A stretch of DNA of 64,000 nt from Monarcha castaneiventris obscurior (lineage: Eukaryota; Chordata; Aves; Passeriformes; Monarchidae): positions 11,839,001-11,903,000 of the forward strand of contig JAMPIT010000434.1 in NCBI GenBank assembly GCA_026261815.1, written 5' to 3'. Shown here one piece after another: positions 62,291 through 64,000 of this stretch. The position numbers and the translations under genes were made by a program. Below the pieces are notes generated by a model. The model saw only the letters and a list, made by a program, of their open reading frames with translations. It was not told the origin of the DNA and did not search any database. Numbering within the stretch: position 1 is the first letter of the stretch; every line of letters starts with the position of its first letter.

Positions 62291-62935
62291 CTCCGCTGGG
62301 AAACGAGGGGGGAAACCTGGGAGAGAGGAGAGGGGAAAAGTGGGAATAAAAGGGGGGGAAAGCTGGGATGGAGGGGAGGGAAACTGGGGGAAAAAAAAAA
62401 AGGTGGGGGGGAAACTGGGAGAGAGTGGGAAAAACTGGGAGAGAGGAGAGGGGAAAACTGGGAATAAAAGGGGGAAAACTGAGTGGGGAAAAAAGGGGGG
62501 AATATTGGGAAAAAAAGGGGGGAATACTGGGAAAAAAAGGGGGGATTACTGGGAGAGAGGTAGGAATAAACTGGGATGGGGGGAGGAAACTGGGAAAAAA
62601 TGGGGGAAAAACACTGGGAGAGAGGGGAAAAACTGGGAGAGAGGAGGAAATAGGGAGAGAGGGGAAAAACTGGGAGGGGAGATTGGGGAGGTAAGTGGAA
62701 AAAAAGGGGGGAAAAGTGGGAATAAAAAGGAGGGAAAAGTGGGAAAAAAAGGGGGGTAAGTGGGAATAAAAAGGAGGGAAAAGTGGGAAAAAAGGAGGAA
62801 AAAATGGGAAAAAAGGAGGGGAAAAACTGGGAAAAATAATGGGGGAAAAACTGGGAAAAAGAATGGGGGGAAAATCTCATAAAGAGGGAGGGAAAAAATC
62901 TGGGAGAGAGGGAGGGAAAACCGGGAATGTTTCAT
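62290..62935. repeat. 650-bp polypurine tract upstream of ITGA11
   Basis: The plus strand is almost only G and A: GGGAAAACTGGGAGAGAGG, GGAATAAAAGGGGGGAAA and similar, with isolated C/T in AACTGGGA. It lies about 1.0-1.7 kb upstream of the ITGA11 start. Confidence 0.95.
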
Positions 62936-63149
62936 CCCAGGGAGTGAGTTCAGCTGGATGCAGATCTGGGAATTACATAAGCCATTCCCAAAGGGAAGAT
63001 CCCGTGGCTTCCCCAAGTGAAAATCCTTGGATGACTCCTGAAAAACCCTGGATAAGGAGGAGGCTGCTCCGGCCGTGCCCTCCCAGCTGGAGCCTGGCTG
63101 AGCCCTGGATTTGGGAAAAGCCTCTGGAAAAACCGACAGATAACGGGAA

Positions 63150-63215
63150 TTAGTCATGGAATCATGGGATGCTTTGGGCTGGGATCTCACCCCATCCCAA
63201 TCCCTCTCCACGGCA
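63150..63215 (-). mobile_element. CR1 LINE terminal fragment
   Basis: GTCATGGAATCATGGGATGC, TTTGGGCTGGGATCTCACCC resembles a reversed, worn CR1 end. Confidence 0.6.
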
Positions 63216-64000
63216 CCCACAAATCCCTGGATCCCAATTCCAGCTCCTCCAAATCCCACAGGATTTTGTGCTTCCACCTCATCCCTTCCCGACTTTTTGG
63301 GATCCGTTCCCAGGAGGTTTTCCCACGTCCAGGCTCGGTTTTTCCAGGCTCCAGCTGCTCCCGCGGCAGCTCCTTGATCCCGACCTTTGGGAGGCGGCCG
63401 GCCTTGGATGCGGCTGCCTCGGGAGTTTGGGAAGAGCGAGGCTGGAAACCAGGAATGTAAACACAGCCCGGGAATGTCAACAATTCCCAAATTCCCAGAT
63501 TTCAGCGCAGGAAGAGCCGAGGGGGAGTGCAGGGATTTTATCCCGATGCGGATGCTGCTCCCAGGGAGCTTTTCCCACTTTTCCAGGGAAAGCTCAGCAA
63601 CACCCAAAGCCACTCCAGAGCTAGATTTGGGATCGGGATTTGGCCCTCTGGATCCCAGGGAACAGCTCCAAGCCGGAGCACGTGGATCCCTCATTCCCGA
63701 TCCAGCGGCTCCACTGAGCTCAGAGCTCCGGAGAATCGGTCCAAAAACAAAATAAAAAAAAAAAAGTTGGAAGCAGAATTCCAGCCTCTCCCACCCTAGC
63801 AGCTCTTAAAGGAAAACTCATTGGACCACAAGGAATTTTGGGATGAGTTTTCCATGGAATTCGCTCCCTCATGTGACACCACCACAGGTGGCACCAGCGG
63901 GACAAACCTCCCGGAATCCCACCTGGAATTTTCCCTGGATGCAGAAAAATTGGGAGCTTTTCCCAGGTAAATTCCTGCTCCCGAGGATCTGTGGGATGCC
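63216..64000. other. Right-hand intergenic sequence
   Basis: About 785 bp with no exon, CpG island or clear repeat recognised. An A-rich stretch (AAAACAAAATAAAAAAAAAA) sits near 63745. Confidence 0.55.

Noticed and set aside
62546..63694. A 382-codon frame upstream of ITGA11
   Set aside because: The polypurine tract read on the other strand; Pro/Phe/Ser-only composition and no homology.

Overview
This is vertebrate nuclear DNA, almost certainly from a bird. It carries three spliced protein-coding genes in the order CLN6 (minus strand, 5' part only), FEM1B (plus, complete) and ITGA11 (minus, complete). This is the conserved vertebrate neighbourhood known from human 15q23. Introns obey GT-AG, the 5' ends lie in CpG-rich DNA, and there are many fragments matching the 3' end of the avian CR1 LINE. 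Compact introns packed with GC-rich minisatellites also suggest a bird, perhaps a passerine, but I cannot name the order or species.

Layout. 1-4133: first five coding exons of CLN6, reading right to left; the last exons lie beyond the left edge. 4134-6873: divergent CLN6/FEM1B intergenic region with a CpG island at each gene start and CR1 debris between. 6874-11572: FEM1B, two coding exons split by a 2.8 kb intron that holds a long inverted repeat; the 3' UTR probably ends near 12.93 kb. 13.9-21.7 kb: a very AT-rich block between the two convergent genes. Its core (about 15.0-20.2 kb) is a tandem satellite of about 365 bp per monomer, followed by a non-AT island that may be a solo LTR. 22.2-61.3 kb: ITGA11 in 30 coding exons whose lengths sum to 3570 nt (1189 codons plus stop) with every junction in phase. 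61.3-64.0 kb: ITGA11 5' flank, made of repeats and a 650-bp polypurine tract.

The genes do not form a pathway. CLN6 is an ER membrane protein for lysosomal enzyme export, FEM1B is a substrate receptor of a CUL2 ubiquitin ligase, and ITGA11 is the alpha subunit of a collagen receptor. All three look intact where visible.

I found no new gene system. The unexplained structure is in the repeats: an AT satellite between convergent genes, an inverted duplication in the FEM1B intron, a switch-region-like pentamer array in CLN6, and several minisatellites that begin right after 5' splice sites. Identities rest on my recognition of the protein families and on exon phase arithmetic; no alignment or database search was run.
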